The notes below the pieces were generated by a model. That model was given only the letters and a program-made list of their open reading frames with translations. It searched no databases and was not told where the DNA came from. The position numbers and the translations under genes were made by a program. A stretch of 38,866 nt of DNA, taken from contig CALBLB010000118.1 of NCBI GenBank assembly GCA_937896115.1, positions 1 to 38,866 on the forward strand, given 5' to 3'. This document shows positions 24,748-33,289 of this stretch, one piece after another. This stretch comes from an uncultured Succinatimonas sp. GTDB taxonomy: Bacteria; Pseudomonadota; Gammaproteobacteria; Enterobacterales; Succinivibrionaceae. Positions within the stretch are counted from its first letter, which is position 1; every line of letters starts with the position of its first letter.

Positions 24748-25245
24748 TTAGGAGTTCTTCGAGCGCAGATATTGCGCGGCGCTGTCAAGAGCGCAGATAT
24801 AACCTTGGAGTCCGAAACCTGCGATCACACCTTTGGCGATGGCACTCAGATATGAATGATGTCTGAACTCTTCGCGACTGTGGACATTAGAAATGTGGAT
24901 CTCATAAAAAGGGATCTCCACACCCGACAGAGCGTCGCGTATGGCCACACTGGTATGAGTGAAAGCTCCGGCATTGAGCAGAATGAAGCCTGCCTTGCCG
25001 CGCACTTCCTGAATTTTGTCGACAATGGCGCCTTCGTGATTGGATTGGAAGCATTCGATGGCAACTCCCAATTCGTCTGCGCGTTTTTTTAGCATGGACT
25101 CGAGATCTGCAAGCGTCTCGTGACCGTAAATGTCCGGTTCTCTGGTGCCGAGCAGGTTTAAGTTCGGTCCGTTGATAACCAGAATGGATAAGTTTTGCAA
25201 AGGCATTTCCTTCTTCAACCAATCTTGAACCGAGTAAGGGTGCAT
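24748..25245 (-). CDS. aroQ: Type II 3-dehydroquinate dehydratase
   Basis: Small dodecameric enzyme of the shikimate pathway that dehydrates 3-dehydroquinate to 3-dehydroshikimate. Signature segments are ILVINGPNLNLLGTREPDIYG (which carries the catalytic Tyr), QSNHEGAIVDKI, ILLNAGAFTHTSVAIRDAL and the catalytic His in EIHISNVHSREEFR. The frame gives 165 residues; family members are usually about 145-150, so the ATG at 25206 (MPLQNLSILV) is a credible alternative start. Neither has ideal SD spacing. It is the first gene of aroQ-accB-accC and is divergent from glyA. Confidence 0.95.
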   Translation of the reverse strand: MHPYSVQDWLKKEMPLQNLSILVINGPNLNLLGTREPDIYGHETLADLESMLKKRADELGVAIECFQSNHEGAIVDKIQEVRGKAGFILLNAGAFTHTSVAIRDALSGVEIPFYEIHISNVHSREEFRHHSYLSAIAKGVIAGFGLQGYICALDSAAQYLRSKNS

Positions 25246-25557
25246 ACCTTAATTCAACGTATCGATTTAAAGGTATCAGAACCCAGACTCAGACTGCAGG
25301 GATTTTAAGCTAAAATTGGGTTAAAACAAGTTAATTTCCCCGCAAAATTGCAAAAAAACGTGTTTTTTTTAGGTAAAAACGTTGAAATTTACTGCAATGA
25401 AGACGCTCTTTCCGGGAAAAATCTTAACGGTGGCAACGTAACCTGAGGCCGGTTTAATACATTTTTACACCATGATCTTGCAAGGTAACAATGCTCATTG
25501 TGTTAAAATTCTCACGTATTTTTTTCTGCCCTCCGGCATCTCTTAGAGGAACTTTCA
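25246..25557. promoter_or_regulatory. Divergent promoter region between aroQ and glyA
   Basis: This 312-bp spacer has no gene. For glyA, ttgtgttaaaatt (about 25498-25510) contains a TAAAAT-like -10; an alternative pair is tttaca (about 25463) with aacaat 17 bp downstream. I see no glycine riboswitch, PurR box or MetR-type palindrome that I would trust. The agagga SD lies just before the glyA ATG. Confidence 0.4.
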
Positions 25558-26820
25558 ATGAGCTTCATCAATAAAGCCAAGTCAATTGCAGAATACGATC
25601 CAGAATTGTGGGCTTCAATTTCCGCCGAAAATCAGCGTCAGGAAGATCACATCGAACTCATCGCGTCGGAAAACTATGCTTCAAAATGCGTAATGGAAGC
25701 TCAAGGCTCCCAGCTGACCAATAAGTATGCCGAAGGTTATCCCCACAAACGTTATTACGGCGGCTGTGAATTTGTCGACGAAGTCGAACAGCTGGCCATC
25801 GATCGTGCCTGCAAGGTATTCCACTGCGATTTTGCCAATGTGCAGCCTCATGCAGGTTCTCAGGCCAATGCCTGTGCTTATGCCGCCATGTGCAAACCCG
25901 GCGACACCATCTTGGGATTGTCCTTGGCATCGGGCGGTCACCTGACCCACGGTTACAAAGTCAATTTTTCAGGAAAAATTTACAAATCCTACAATTACGA
26001 AGTGACCAAAGCAGGTGAGATCGATTATGAGCAGGTCCGTGCTTTGGCTCATGAACATCAGCCTAAAGTTTTGGTTGCTGGTTTCTCCGCATTTTCAGGC
26101 ATAGTCGACTGGAAAAAAATGCGTGAAATTGCCGACGAAGTCGGGGCCTACCTCATGGTCGACATGGCTCATGTAGCAGGTTTGGTCGCAGCCGGTGTTT
26201 ATCCTTCACCTCTTGATTATGCTCACGTGGTAACTTCAACCACTCATAAATCTTTAGGCGGCCCCCGCTCTGGCTTCATCCTGTCAAATTGCCACGACGA
26301 AGCTTTGTACAAACGCATCAATTCAGCCGTGTTCCCGGGCAACCAGGGCGGTCCTCTCATGCACATCATTGCAGCCAAAGCAGTACTGTTCAAAGAGTGT
26401 ATGGAACCTTGGTACGTTGAGTATCAAAAACAGATAGTCAAAAATGCCAAACTTTTGGCAGAAGAAGTGCAAAAGCGCGGTTACAAGGTCGTGTCAGGCG
26501 GTACCCACAATCATCTGTTCCTGATGGACTTTACCGATCTTGAAATGACCGGAGCCGATGCCGAGACTGCCTTGGGTAAGGCCAACATCACCGTAAACAA
26601 GAATACCGTACCTGGGGAGAAGCGCTCTCCTTTCGTAACCTCAGGCTTGCGTGTCGGCACTCCTGCCTGCACCCGCCGCGGTTTTAAAGAGCCCGAAATT
26701 AAGGAACTGGCCGCCATCATTTGCGACGTGCTTGACAACTATAAGGACGAGAAAGTCATCGAGCAGTGTAAAGCCCGTGCCGTGGCTTTGTGCCAGCGCT
26801 TCCCCGTCTACAAGGACTGA
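25558..26820 (+). CDS. glyA: Serine hydroxymethyltransferase
   Basis: PLP enzyme of 420 residues (E. coli 417) that interconverts serine and glycine and loads one-carbon units on tetrahydrofolate. Clear landmarks: HIELIASENYAS, QLTNKYAEGYPHKRYYGG, VQPHAGSQANACAY, DMAHVAGLVAAGVYPSP and the PLP-lysine motif TSTTHKSLGGPRSG with Lys231. agagga precedes the ATG. It heads a run of cofactor genes (ribD-ribE-ribH-nusB-thiL); the ribD start is placed against its stop codon, so co-transcription is likely. Confidence 0.98.
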   Translation: MSFINKAKSIAEYDPELWASISAENQRQEDHIELIASENYASKCVMEAQGSQLTNKYAEGYPHKRYYGGCEFVDEVEQLAIDRACKVFHCDFANVQPHAGSQANACAYAAMCKPGDTILGLSLASGGHLTHGYKVNFSGKIYKSYNYEVTKAGEIDYEQVRALAHEHQPKVLVAGFSAFSGIVDWKKMREIADEVGAYLMVDMAHVAGLVAAGVYPSPLDYAHVVTSTTHKSLGGPRSGFILSNCHDEALYKRINSAVFPGNQGGPLMHIIAAKAVLFKECMEPWYVEYQKQIVKNAKLLAEEVQKRGYKVVSGGTHNHLFLMDFTDLEMTGADAETALGKANITVNKNTVPGEKRSPFVTSGLRVGTPACTRRGFKEPEIKELAAIICDVLDNYKDEKVIEQCKARAVALCQRFPVYKD

Positions 26821-26822
26821 AA

Positions 26823-28022
26823 TTGCTAAAACAGTCGGAAATTGACCGTTACTATATGGCGCGGGCGTTAAAGCTCGCGTCACGCGGTTTGTACACAACC
26901 TACCCCAATCCTGCGGTAGGTTGTATTTTTGTGCGCCAAGGAAGGATCATAGGCGCAGGATGGCACCATAAAGCAGGTCAGCCTCATGCCGAGATCATGG
27001 CCATAGCCAATGCAGGAGGAGACGTCAAAGGGGCTACGGCATACGTTACCTTGGAGCCGTGTTCTCACTTTGGCAGAACTCCCCCTTGTGCCTTAAGATT
27101 GGTTCATGAGCAGGTAGCGCGCGTGGTGGTGGCCGCAGGAGATCCCAATCCCAAAGTCAGCGGACGCGGCATTGAAATCCTGCGCCAAGCAGGGATCGAG
27201 GTTACCGAGCATGTGCTTGAAAAAGAGGCTTGGTTTTTAAACCGGGCCTTTATGAAGAGCATTGCAGGCAGTACTCCTTTCGTTACTCTCAAGGTGGCCA
27301 TGGGAATTGACTGCGGCACCGCTTTGGAGGACGGGCAGAGCAAGTGGATAACCGACGAGCGTTCGCGTCATGACGTGCAGAAACTGCGTGCGCAATGCGA
27401 TGCGGTGATCACTTCTTTGGCTACGGTTATTGCCGATGATCCCCGTTACAGCGTACGCTACGACGAATTGCCGAGATCGGCGCGCATGAAGGTAGGCAGA
27501 CACGAGCTGCGTCAGCCGCTTAAGGTGATCATCGATTCTCGGAACTTACTGCTTTCAGCTTATGCTTCCAAACTTGAAGAGCTTAAGATTTTCTCTGCGG
27601 ATCATGCCTTGCTGTGCTGTGCGTCATCTTGCGACGATTTGTCAGAAAAAAAACTGAACGATCATACGGATGCGGTGTTTTTCCCCAAAGATGCTCTTGA
27701 TAAAGACGGACATCTTAATCTTAACAAGGTGCTTGAATATCTCGGAAGCAGGCAAATAAGGCATGTGCTCGTGGAAGCAGGCCCGAGGCTTGCCGATGCT
27801 TTTTTAAAGCAGGATCTGGTCGACGAGCTGTTGATTTACGAGGCTCCTAAATTTTTGGGTAAAACTTCGCGTAGGGTTTTTGCCCTTGAGTCGCCGAAGA
27901 TCCTGGATAACGCCGTATCCATGGAAGTGTATAAAGTAAGAAAACTCTCTCATGATTTGAAAATTCATCTTTTAAGTCATGATCTGGCATCAAAACTTAA
28001 GGCGTTTGAGGAGCGTAAATAA
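26823..28022 (+). CDS. ribD: Bifunctional riboflavin deaminase/reductase RibD
   Basis: Cytoplasmic enzyme for the second and third steps of riboflavin synthesis. The deaminase domain (about 10-150) has YYMARALKLASRGLYTTYPNPAVG, the zinc ligands PHAEIMA, and EPCSHFGRTPPC. The reductase domain (about 155-399) has GQSKWITDERSRHDVQKLRAQ, LATVIADDPRYSVR and VEAGPRLADAFL. Start choice: a TTG at 26823, 2 nt after the glyA stop, has aagga 6 nt upstream and gives 399 residues. An ATG at 26790 would overlap glyA out of frame, and an ATG at 26856 would leave only MARALK before the core and has no SD. Its stop overlaps ribE by one base (TAATG). Confidence 0.95.
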   Translation: MLKQSEIDRYYMARALKLASRGLYTTYPNPAVGCIFVRQGRIIGAGWHHKAGQPHAEIMAIANAGGDVKGATAYVTLEPCSHFGRTPPCALRLVHEQVARVVVAAGDPNPKVSGRGIEILRQAGIEVTEHVLEKEAWFLNRAFMKSIAGSTPFVTLKVAMGIDCGTALEDGQSKWITDERSRHDVQKLRAQCDAVITSLATVIADDPRYSVRYDELPRSARMKVGRHELRQPLKVIIDSRNLLLSAYASKLEELKIFSADHALLCCASSCDDLSEKKLNDHTDAVFFPKDALDKDGHLNLNKVLEYLGSRQIRHVLVEAGPRLADAFLKQDLVDELLIYEAPKFLGKTSRRVFALESPKILDNAVSMEVYKVRKLSHDLKIHLLSHDLASKLKAFEERK

Positions 28023-28684
28023 TGTTTACCGGCATTGTTTCCGGAGTCGGGATCCTGCTTGAGGTCCAAAAACGCGGCAGCGGAGCTCAAATCAGAGTAG
28101 AGACTCCCGACGATTTTATGCAACGTGAAAACGTGAAGATCGGAGATTCCGTAGCCTGCAACGGTGTATGCCTTACCGTTACCTCCCTAAGCGGTACGAT
28201 TTTTACTGCCGACGTTTCCTTTGAAACCATGGAACATACCTGTTTTGCCGGTTATTCACGCGGTACCAAACTTAATCTTGAAGCGGCGGTTACCCCGGCA
28301 ACTCACATGGGGGGCCATATCGTACAGGGACATGTCGATGGTACCGGTACCATAACCTCGATAGTCAAAAGTTCCGAAGCTTATGACGTCACGGTACAAT
28401 GTCCGGCGGATCTTTTGCGTTATATAGCCTATAAAGGCTCGATCACGGTTGACGGGATCTCCCTTACGGTCAATGATGTCAGCGACGAAGGTTTCAGACT
28501 TACGCTTATTCCCCATACCGGAGCCGTAACTACTTTTGAGACCTGGCGTCCCGGGAAAAAAGTGAATCTTGAGGCTGACGTATTGGCGCGTTATCTTGAA
28601 AGGCTCATGGAGAGTAAAAATACGGCGGCTGACAAAAAAAGTGGGGAACTTTCCTTGCAAACTCTTATAGAAAACGGATTTTAA
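28022..28684 (+). CDS. ribE: Riboflavin synthase alpha subunit
   Basis: Riboflavin synthase of 220 residues, which dismutates two 6,7-dimethyl-8-ribityllumazine molecules. It starts MFTGIVSGVG, the invariant family N-terminus, and has two homologous lumazine-binding barrels: 1-97 (SVACNGVCLTVTS) and 98-200 (GSITVDGISLTVNDV). The duplicated CNGVCLTV/VDGISLTV motifs are the family mark. The gene is called ribC in E. coli. It overlaps ribD by one base and is followed by ribH after 13 nt. Confidence 0.96.
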   Translation: MFTGIVSGVGILLEVQKRGSGAQIRVETPDDFMQRENVKIGDSVACNGVCLTVTSLSGTIFTADVSFETMEHTCFAGYSRGTKLNLEAAVTPATHMGGHIVQGHVDGTGTITSIVKSSEAYDVTVQCPADLLRYIAYKGSITVDGISLTVNDVSDEGFRLTLIPHTGAVTTFETWRPGKKVNLEADVLARYLERLMESKNTAADKKSGELSLQTLIENGF

Positions 28685-28697
28685 CTGAGGATTTTTT

Positions 28698-29168
28698 ATG
28701 GCTATCAATAAGATTGAGGGCGGTTTGCCCTGCAGAGAAGGCCGCTTTGCCATCGTGGTCTCGCGTTTTAACAGCTTCATCTGCGAGCGTCTCGTGGACG
28801 GAGCTTTGGACGTTTTAAAACGTCAGGGTGAGGTTCCTGATGAGAACATTACTACCGTGCATGTCCCGGGAGCCATCGAGATCCCCTTGGTGTGTAAGAA
28901 ATTGGCCCAATCAGGTCGTTTTGACGCCATCATCACCTGCGGGTGCGTGATCCGCGGATCAACCTATCATTTTGAGGTTGTTTCCAATGAGTGTGCCAAA
29001 GGTTTGACTCAGGTTACCCTGGAGACCGGTGTGGTGATCACCAACGGGGTGCTTACCACCGATAACCTTGATCAGGCTGTACAGCGTGCAGGATCCAAGA
29101 TGGGTAACAAAGGTGCCGAAGCCGCCGCTGCCGCCCTTGAATTGGTAAATGTTTTAAAACAGATTTGA
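28698..29168 (+). CDS. ribH: 6,7-dimethyl-8-ribityllumazine synthase
   Basis: Icosahedral lumazine synthase of 156 residues, matching E. coli length. Motifs are FAIVVSRFNSFI (substrate-binding Phe-Asn), VPGAIEIPL, ITCGCVIRGSTYHFEVV with the catalytic His, and GVLTTDNLDQAVQRAG. It condenses ArP with 3,4-dihydroxy-2-butanone 4-phosphate. ribB/ribA for the two precursors are not in the window. It is followed by nusB, the common gammaproteobacterial order. Confidence 0.97.
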   Translation: MAINKIEGGLPCREGRFAIVVSRFNSFICERLVDGALDVLKRQGEVPDENITTVHVPGAIEIPLVCKKLAQSGRFDAIITCGCVIRGSTYHFEVVSNECAKGLTQVTLETGVVITNGVLTTDNLDQAVQRAGSKMGNKGAEAAAAALELVNVLKQI

Positions 29169-29203
29169 TTTTTGTATTGTTTTCTTTGAAATAGGTTAAG
29201 AAC

Positions 29204-29662
29204 ATGGATGCAACCGAAGGCGCAGTAACTCCCACCATGCGTCACAAAGCCCGTCATTTTGCTTTGCAGGCTGTTTATCAGTGGCAGATGACCGGTGATC
29301 GTGCCGCGGAGATAGAAAAACAGTTTTTAGAAGAGCAACCCATACGAGGAGCTGATCTCGATTATTTCCACGATTTGGTATCGGGCATCATCGCCAACTC
29401 CGATCATCTGGACGAGACTTTCGAACCGTACATCAGCCGTCCTTTAAAGGATTTGGATGAAGTCGACAAGGCAATTTTGCGTCTTTCGACTTTCGAATTG
29501 CTTTATCGTCAGGATGTGCCTTATCGAGTGGTGATCAACGAAGGGATCATGCTGGCAAAAGAATTTGCAGAGCAGGACAGCCATAAATTCGTAAACGGGG
29601 TTCTGGATAAAGTGGTAAGAGCCATTCGTACCCCGGCATCAAACAGCGAAGTTAAGGACTGA
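29204..29662 (+). CDS. nusB: Transcription antitermination factor NusB
   Basis: All-helical RNA-binding protein of 152 residues (E. coli 139) that binds boxA with NusE (S10) in rRNA antitermination. Conserved segments are RHKARHFALQAVYQWQMTG, DLDEVDKAILRLSTFELLYR, PYRVVINEGIMLAKEF and HKFVNGVLDKV. About ten extra residues precede the Arg-rich start. Its stop is one base before the thiL ATG. Confidence 0.96.
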   Translation: MDATEGAVTPTMRHKARHFALQAVYQWQMTGDRAAEIEKQFLEEQPIRGADLDYFHDLVSGIIANSDHLDETFEPYISRPLKDLDEVDKAILRLSTFELLYRQDVPYRVVINEGIMLAKEFAEQDSHKFVNGVLDKVVRAIRTPASNSEVKD

Positions 29663-29663
29663 A

Positions 29664-30626
29664 ATGCCCGGGGAATTTGACCTCATCTACAAATATTTTG
29701 CAGGGCACGATCACGGCAGCCGGGTAGAACTGGGTATAGGGGACGATTGTGCCCTGTTAAAGTTAAGACGCGACGAGTCTTTGGCAATAACTACGGATAC
29801 CCTTAACGAAGGGATCCATTTTTTCAAAGATACGGATCCTTATCTTTTGGGGTACCGGGCGCTTTTGGTCAACTTGTCGGATCTTGCCGCTATGGGAGCA
29901 GATCCCAAGGCTTTTACCTTATCCTTATCGCTTCCTGAGGCTCGTGATGATTTTCTGGAGCCTTTTGCCAAAGGATTGTTCGAGCTTGCAGATGAGGAGC
30001 AATGCGCTTTAATCGGCGGCAATACTTCAAAAGGCCCTCTGTCGATCACCGTCAGTGCCTACGGAGTAACCGCTGCCGATGCCCTAAGACGCTCAGGAGC
30101 CAAAAGCGGGGACGGTATTTACGTCACCGGATCTTTGGGACTTTGTGCGTTATATGTCGAAGCAGGTTACGGCAGACTGAAACTTGATAAGTCTTTGCTA
30201 AGCTCTCTTTGTTACAAAAGCATGCATCAGCAGTGCAGATGCGCTTTTGCCAAAGAATTGTGTGATCTTGAGTATTCTGGTTGTGCCATCGACATTTCAG
30301 ACGGCATAGTCGGAGACTTGGGGCATATTCTTGAATGCAGCAAAGCAGGTGCGGATCTGTGGTTAGATAAGCTTCCTTTGGCTCAGGAGCTTAATACCTT
30401 GGTTGATGATGAACAAAAAAGGCTGGAATTGGCAGCCTTCGGCGGTTGTGATTACGAATTGCTGTTTACTTCGTCATCTGCAAATGAGGAAGAGGTTATG
30501 GCTCTTTCTGAAGAACTGAATGTACCGGTGACTAAGGTTGGGATCATTACCTCTTCGCAGGAGCTCAGGCTTTTCAATCATGGTAAAATCGTGCGACCTG
30601 CCGCAAAGCCTTTTGAGCATTTTTAG
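29664..30626 (+). CDS. thiL: Thiamine-monophosphate kinase
   Basis: PurM-fold kinase of 320 residues (E. coli 325) that phosphorylates thiamine monophosphate to the pyrophosphate cofactor. Visible motifs: GEFDLIYKYF, LGIGDDCALL, ITTDTLNEGIHF, LLVNLSDLAAMGADP, SGAKSGDGIYVTGSLG and IDISDGIVGDLGHIL. Two normally conserved segments differ: GGDT reads GGNT (Asp to Asn at a position known as a metal ligand in the family) and GGEDYEL reads GGCDYEL. The other metal-binding Asp residues remain. The nusB-thiL pairing is standard. Confidence 0.94.
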   Translation: MPGEFDLIYKYFAGHDHGSRVELGIGDDCALLKLRRDESLAITTDTLNEGIHFFKDTDPYLLGYRALLVNLSDLAAMGADPKAFTLSLSLPEARDDFLEPFAKGLFELADEEQCALIGGNTSKGPLSITVSAYGVTAADALRRSGAKSGDGIYVTGSLGLCALYVEAGYGRLKLDKSLLSSLCYKSMHQQCRCAFAKELCDLEYSGCAIDISDGIVGDLGHILECSKAGADLWLDKLPLAQELNTLVDDEQKRLELAAFGGCDYELLFTSSSANEEEVMALSEELNVPVTKVGIITSSQELRLFNHGKIVRPAAKPFEHF

Positions 30627-30651
30627 GCAGTACTGATTTTTGGAGAATATT

Positions 30652-31434
30652 TTGACTAAGTTTGTTAAAAAAGCAGCTGTAATTTCTATGTTGGCTGCTG
30701 CCGTTATGGCAATTTCCGCCTGCGGCGAAAAAAAGGTGCAGAGCATTACCGACAAGAGCAATTTTGAAGAAAAGTCCGCCTATTCGATCGGCGCCTCTGT
30801 CGGTTTGTATTTAAAGAAGATGCTGGATCAGCAGCAGGAGTACATTTCTCCTATGGATCAGGAAATAGTCCTGAAGGGCGTATCCGATGCTCTTAAGGGG
30901 TCCACTGCCTTAAAAGAGAAAGATATTGAAACTTCGCTGCAGGCTCTTGATCAGAAATTAAAGGAATCCATGCAGGCCAAACAGGCAGCCACTGCCAAAA
31001 AGAATCTTGAAGCAGGGGAGAAATTCCTCTCTGAAAACAAGAGCAAGGAAGGCGTAAAAGTTACCGCTTCTGGTTTGCAATACAAGGTGATCACCCAAGG
31101 TGAAGGCGATACTGCCAAAAAAGGCGATACCGTAACCGTAACCTATAAAGGCACCACCATCGACGGCAAGGTGTTTGACGAGCAGCGTGAAGGCGTGGAT
31201 TTCCCGCTTGACAACATGATCCCGGGCTGGATTGAAGGCATCGAGCTTATGAATGCCGGATCAGAATACCAGTTCGTGATCCCGGCAGCCCTGGCCTACG
31301 GCGAAGCCGGTGCCGGCGATACCATCGAACCTAACAGCGTGCTGATCTTCGACGTTAAATTGGTTGCAATTAAGAAAGCAGAAGATAAGAAGAGTAATTC
31401 TTCATCTGCAGCTGCTGAAGAAAAAGCCAATTAA
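30652..31434 (+). CDS. FKBP-type peptidyl-prolyl cis-trans isomerase lipoprotein (FkpA/Mip-like)
   Basis: Periplasm-facing PPIase of about 260 residues. A TTG at 30652 is chosen as start because GGAG lies 6 nt upstream; a TTG at 30640 would place the SD inside the gene. The signal peptide MTKFVKKAAVISMLAAAVM ends in lipobox ISAC with Cys24, so the protein is lipid anchored, as in Mip. An FKBP_N dimerisation region (about 32-130; SAYSIGASVGLYL, VLKGVSDALKG) with a long helix precedes the FKBP domain (about 140-235; VTVTYKGTTIDGKVFD, FPLDNMIPGWIEGIELM, IPAALAYGEAG, SVLIFDVKLVAI). The Lys/Ser/Ala-rich tail is low complexity. It ends the glyA operon. Confidence 0.9.
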   Translation: MTKFVKKAAVISMLAAAVMAISACGEKKVQSITDKSNFEEKSAYSIGASVGLYLKKMLDQQQEYISPMDQEIVLKGVSDALKGSTALKEKDIETSLQALDQKLKESMQAKQAATAKKNLEAGEKFLSENKSKEGVKVTASGLQYKVITQGEGDTAKKGDTVTVTYKGTTIDGKVFDEQREGVDFPLDNMIPGWIEGIELMNAGSEYQFVIPAALAYGEAGAGDTIEPNSVLIFDVKLVAIKKAEDKKSNSSSAAAEEKAN

Positions 31435-31455
31435 AAATAGTTGATGAAAATTCAG

Positions 31456-31484
31456 GGGCACGACCGATGAGCGTGCCCTTTTTT
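31456..31484 (+). terminator. Intrinsic terminator of the glyA-to-FKBP operon
   Basis: gggcacg (31456-31462) and cgtgccc (31472-31478) form a 7-bp stem with a 9-nt loop, followed by six T. The U-tract overlaps the end of the convergent dsbD gene. Confidence 0.88.
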
Positions 31485-33207
31485 ATAAGCCAAGTGCCGT
31501 CTTTTGAAGATCTTTTACTATTTCCTCCTGAGCATATCCTGAGATTTTCGAAATTATTTTTCCTTTTTTGATGATGACGGCGGCAGGAACTCCGGTTATT
31601 GCAAAATGCTCTGCAACGGCTTTGACTTCGGCATTTTGGGGATCGTCAAGTTCAAAACGCAGTGCGGTAAGTTCGGCCTCGTCAAGAAGTTTTAAAAATT
31701 CTTTTTTTGCATAAAATTTTTCATCAAGAACATGACAGTTGGCACACCAGGAAGCGGAAAAAGATAAGAAAAGATCCTGATCTTGATACTCTTTAAATTC
31801 TTCTAAAGAAGAGATGGTTTTAAAGGGCAAGGTTACCTTCTGCGGTAGGGTTTGCCAGGTAACGAACAAAGCGCAGGATGCATAAAAAATGCAGATGCAA
31901 GCTTTTGCATATTTGGAAATTTCAGGTACGGCCGACAGCAGAATATGGCATAAAAGCAACGTTATGCCGAAGGCAAAGGCCATTAAAGGCAGAGCATGGT
32001 AGTTCCAAAGAGGCTGAGCTACTGTAAAGGCTACCCATAAAAGAGGCAGGGCAATCATTTTCTTTACCAGGCGTCCTGATGATGACAGCTTTTTTATAAG
32101 GCCCTGTCCGCACAAACCTACGGCGCATAAAGGCAATCCCATGCCCAGTCCTATGGCGGCAAACATCAAAGTTCCTGCAAATACGTCTCCTGCCTGTGTG
32201 ATGTACAGCAGTACTCCTGCCAAAGGTGCGGAGGTGCAAGGAGTGGTCATAAGTCCTGACAGCAGTCCGAAACAAAGTGCGGAAATATAAGTACCGCGTT
32301 TTTGTGAAGTCAGTTTTTTCTGTATGGGATCGTTGAACAGTTTCGGAGTGCGCACGCTGATGAGCCCCAGACAGTTACAAGCAAGCAGTACGAGCAACAG
32401 TGCTATGCCGGCCGTAAAATACGGTGATGACAAAAAAACATGCGCACGCATGCCCAAAGATGCGAAGATCCAACCTAACAAGGTATAGGTTGCGGTAAGT
32501 CCTGCAAGATAGGCTGCATTCAGTTGTAAGTTTTTGCTAAGTTTGTTCTTCCCTTGTCCTAAGATCATCGCCGAGAAAATTCCCAGCAAAGGAAGGACAC
32601 AAGGAGTGAGATCAAGACCAGCCCCCAAGATTAAAAAGAGCAGGAGACGTAAAAAAAGTCCTGCGCCTTGTATATCTTGAGATTTTTCAGTCAGATTTTT
32701 TTCGTTTTGCATCTGATCATCTAAAGTCTCAATTTTCTGAGGTTGAGCCTTAAAGTCAGATAAAGCAAGCCTGATCTCCTGCGGCGGGTAACATATGCCC
32801 TGACCGTCACAACCGCGATAGCTCAAAACGGCGTCATCGTCTGAGTAACTTTGAATTACCGTGGCGCATATGTCGATTTCCCCGAAATAAACGTCGGAGC
32901 GTCCCAAGGCATCTTCATGAACCGTGCTTTGCGGCAAAGGATCAAGTCTGATTTTTGAGTTTTTAGCAGTCTCAAGCTTTAACGAGTCCTTGTAGATATA
33001 GGAGCCTTTGGTGCAAGCGATTGTAAAATGAATTTTCCCCTCGTTGCGGTCAAAAAAAGCCTTTGCCGTAAAAGGGATCGTATTCGTACTTACAACAGGC
33101 TCTGTGTCAAGTGAGAAAAGATCATCCGTTGCATCTGAGGCAAAACATTGAAAATTAACGCAAAGTATTGACAGGGTAACGAGTATTTTCAAGAATTTCA
33201 TGGGCAT
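31483..33207 (-). CDS. dsbD: Thiol:disulfide interchange protein DsbD
   Basis: Inner-membrane reductant transporter of 574 residues (E. coli 565) that passes electrons from cytoplasmic thioredoxin to periplasmic DsbC/CcmG. The frame extends 78 codons upstream, but that part overlaps divergent fxsA and looks non-coding. The true start is MPMKFLK (33207) or the Met two codons later, followed by a signal peptide ending near CFASD. All six redox cysteines are visible: C133/C139 in the alpha domain (RGCDGQGICYPP), C203 and C324 in the eight-helix membrane domain (LTPCVLPL, TTPCTSAPL) and C488/C491 in the thioredoxin-like gamma domain (ASWCANC). It is convergent with the FKBP gene. Confidence 0.94.
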   Translation of the reverse strand: MPMKFLKILVTLSILCVNFQCFASDATDDLFSLDTEPVVSTNTIPFTAKAFFDRNEGKIHFTIACTKGSYIYKDSLKLETAKNSKIRLDPLPQSTVHEDALGRSDVYFGEIDICATVIQSYSDDDAVLSYRGCDGQGICYPPQEIRLALSDFKAQPQKIETLDDQMQNEKNLTEKSQDIQGAGLFLRLLLFLILGAGLDLTPCVLPLLGIFSAMILGQGKNKLSKNLQLNAAYLAGLTATYTLLGWIFASLGMRAHVFLSSPYFTAGIALLLVLLACNCLGLISVRTPKLFNDPIQKKLTSQKRGTYISALCFGLLSGLMTTPCTSAPLAGVLLYITQAGDVFAGTLMFAAIGLGMGLPLCAVGLCGQGLIKKLSSSGRLVKKMIALPLLWVAFTVAQPLWNYHALPLMAFAFGITLLLCHILLSAVPEISKYAKACICIFYASCALFVTWQTLPQKVTLPFKTISSLEEFKEYQDQDLFLSFSASWCANCHVLDEKFYAKKEFLKLLDEAELTALRFELDDPQNAEVKAVAEHFAITGVPAAVIIKKGKIISKISGYAQEEIVKDLQKTALGL

Positions 33208-33238
33208 TTTTGTCTTAGCGAATTGTTTTTTCTTAATC

Positions 33239-33246
33239 AGTATAAT
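33239..33246. promoter_or_regulatory. Overlapping divergent -10 elements for fxsA and dsbD
   Basis: The plus strand has TATAAT at 33241-33246; the minus strand reads TATACT across 33244-33239. The two -10 hexamers overlap, so polymerase binding in one direction should block the other. -35 matches are weak on both sides. Confidence 0.45.
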
Positions 33247-33289
33247 GTTCCCTAAGTTAAAAAATCTTTTTTGAGCGCAAGGAAAAATT

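Noticed and set aside
26780..28700. FMN riboswitch controlling the rib genes
   Set aside because: The genes are fused to glyA with no leader space, and no RFN-like conserved elements are seen upstream of glyA.
28256..28780. Minus-strand ORF of 174 codons opposite ribE/ribH
   Set aside because: Antisense to ribE and ribH with no motif; explained by the codon pattern of the real genes.
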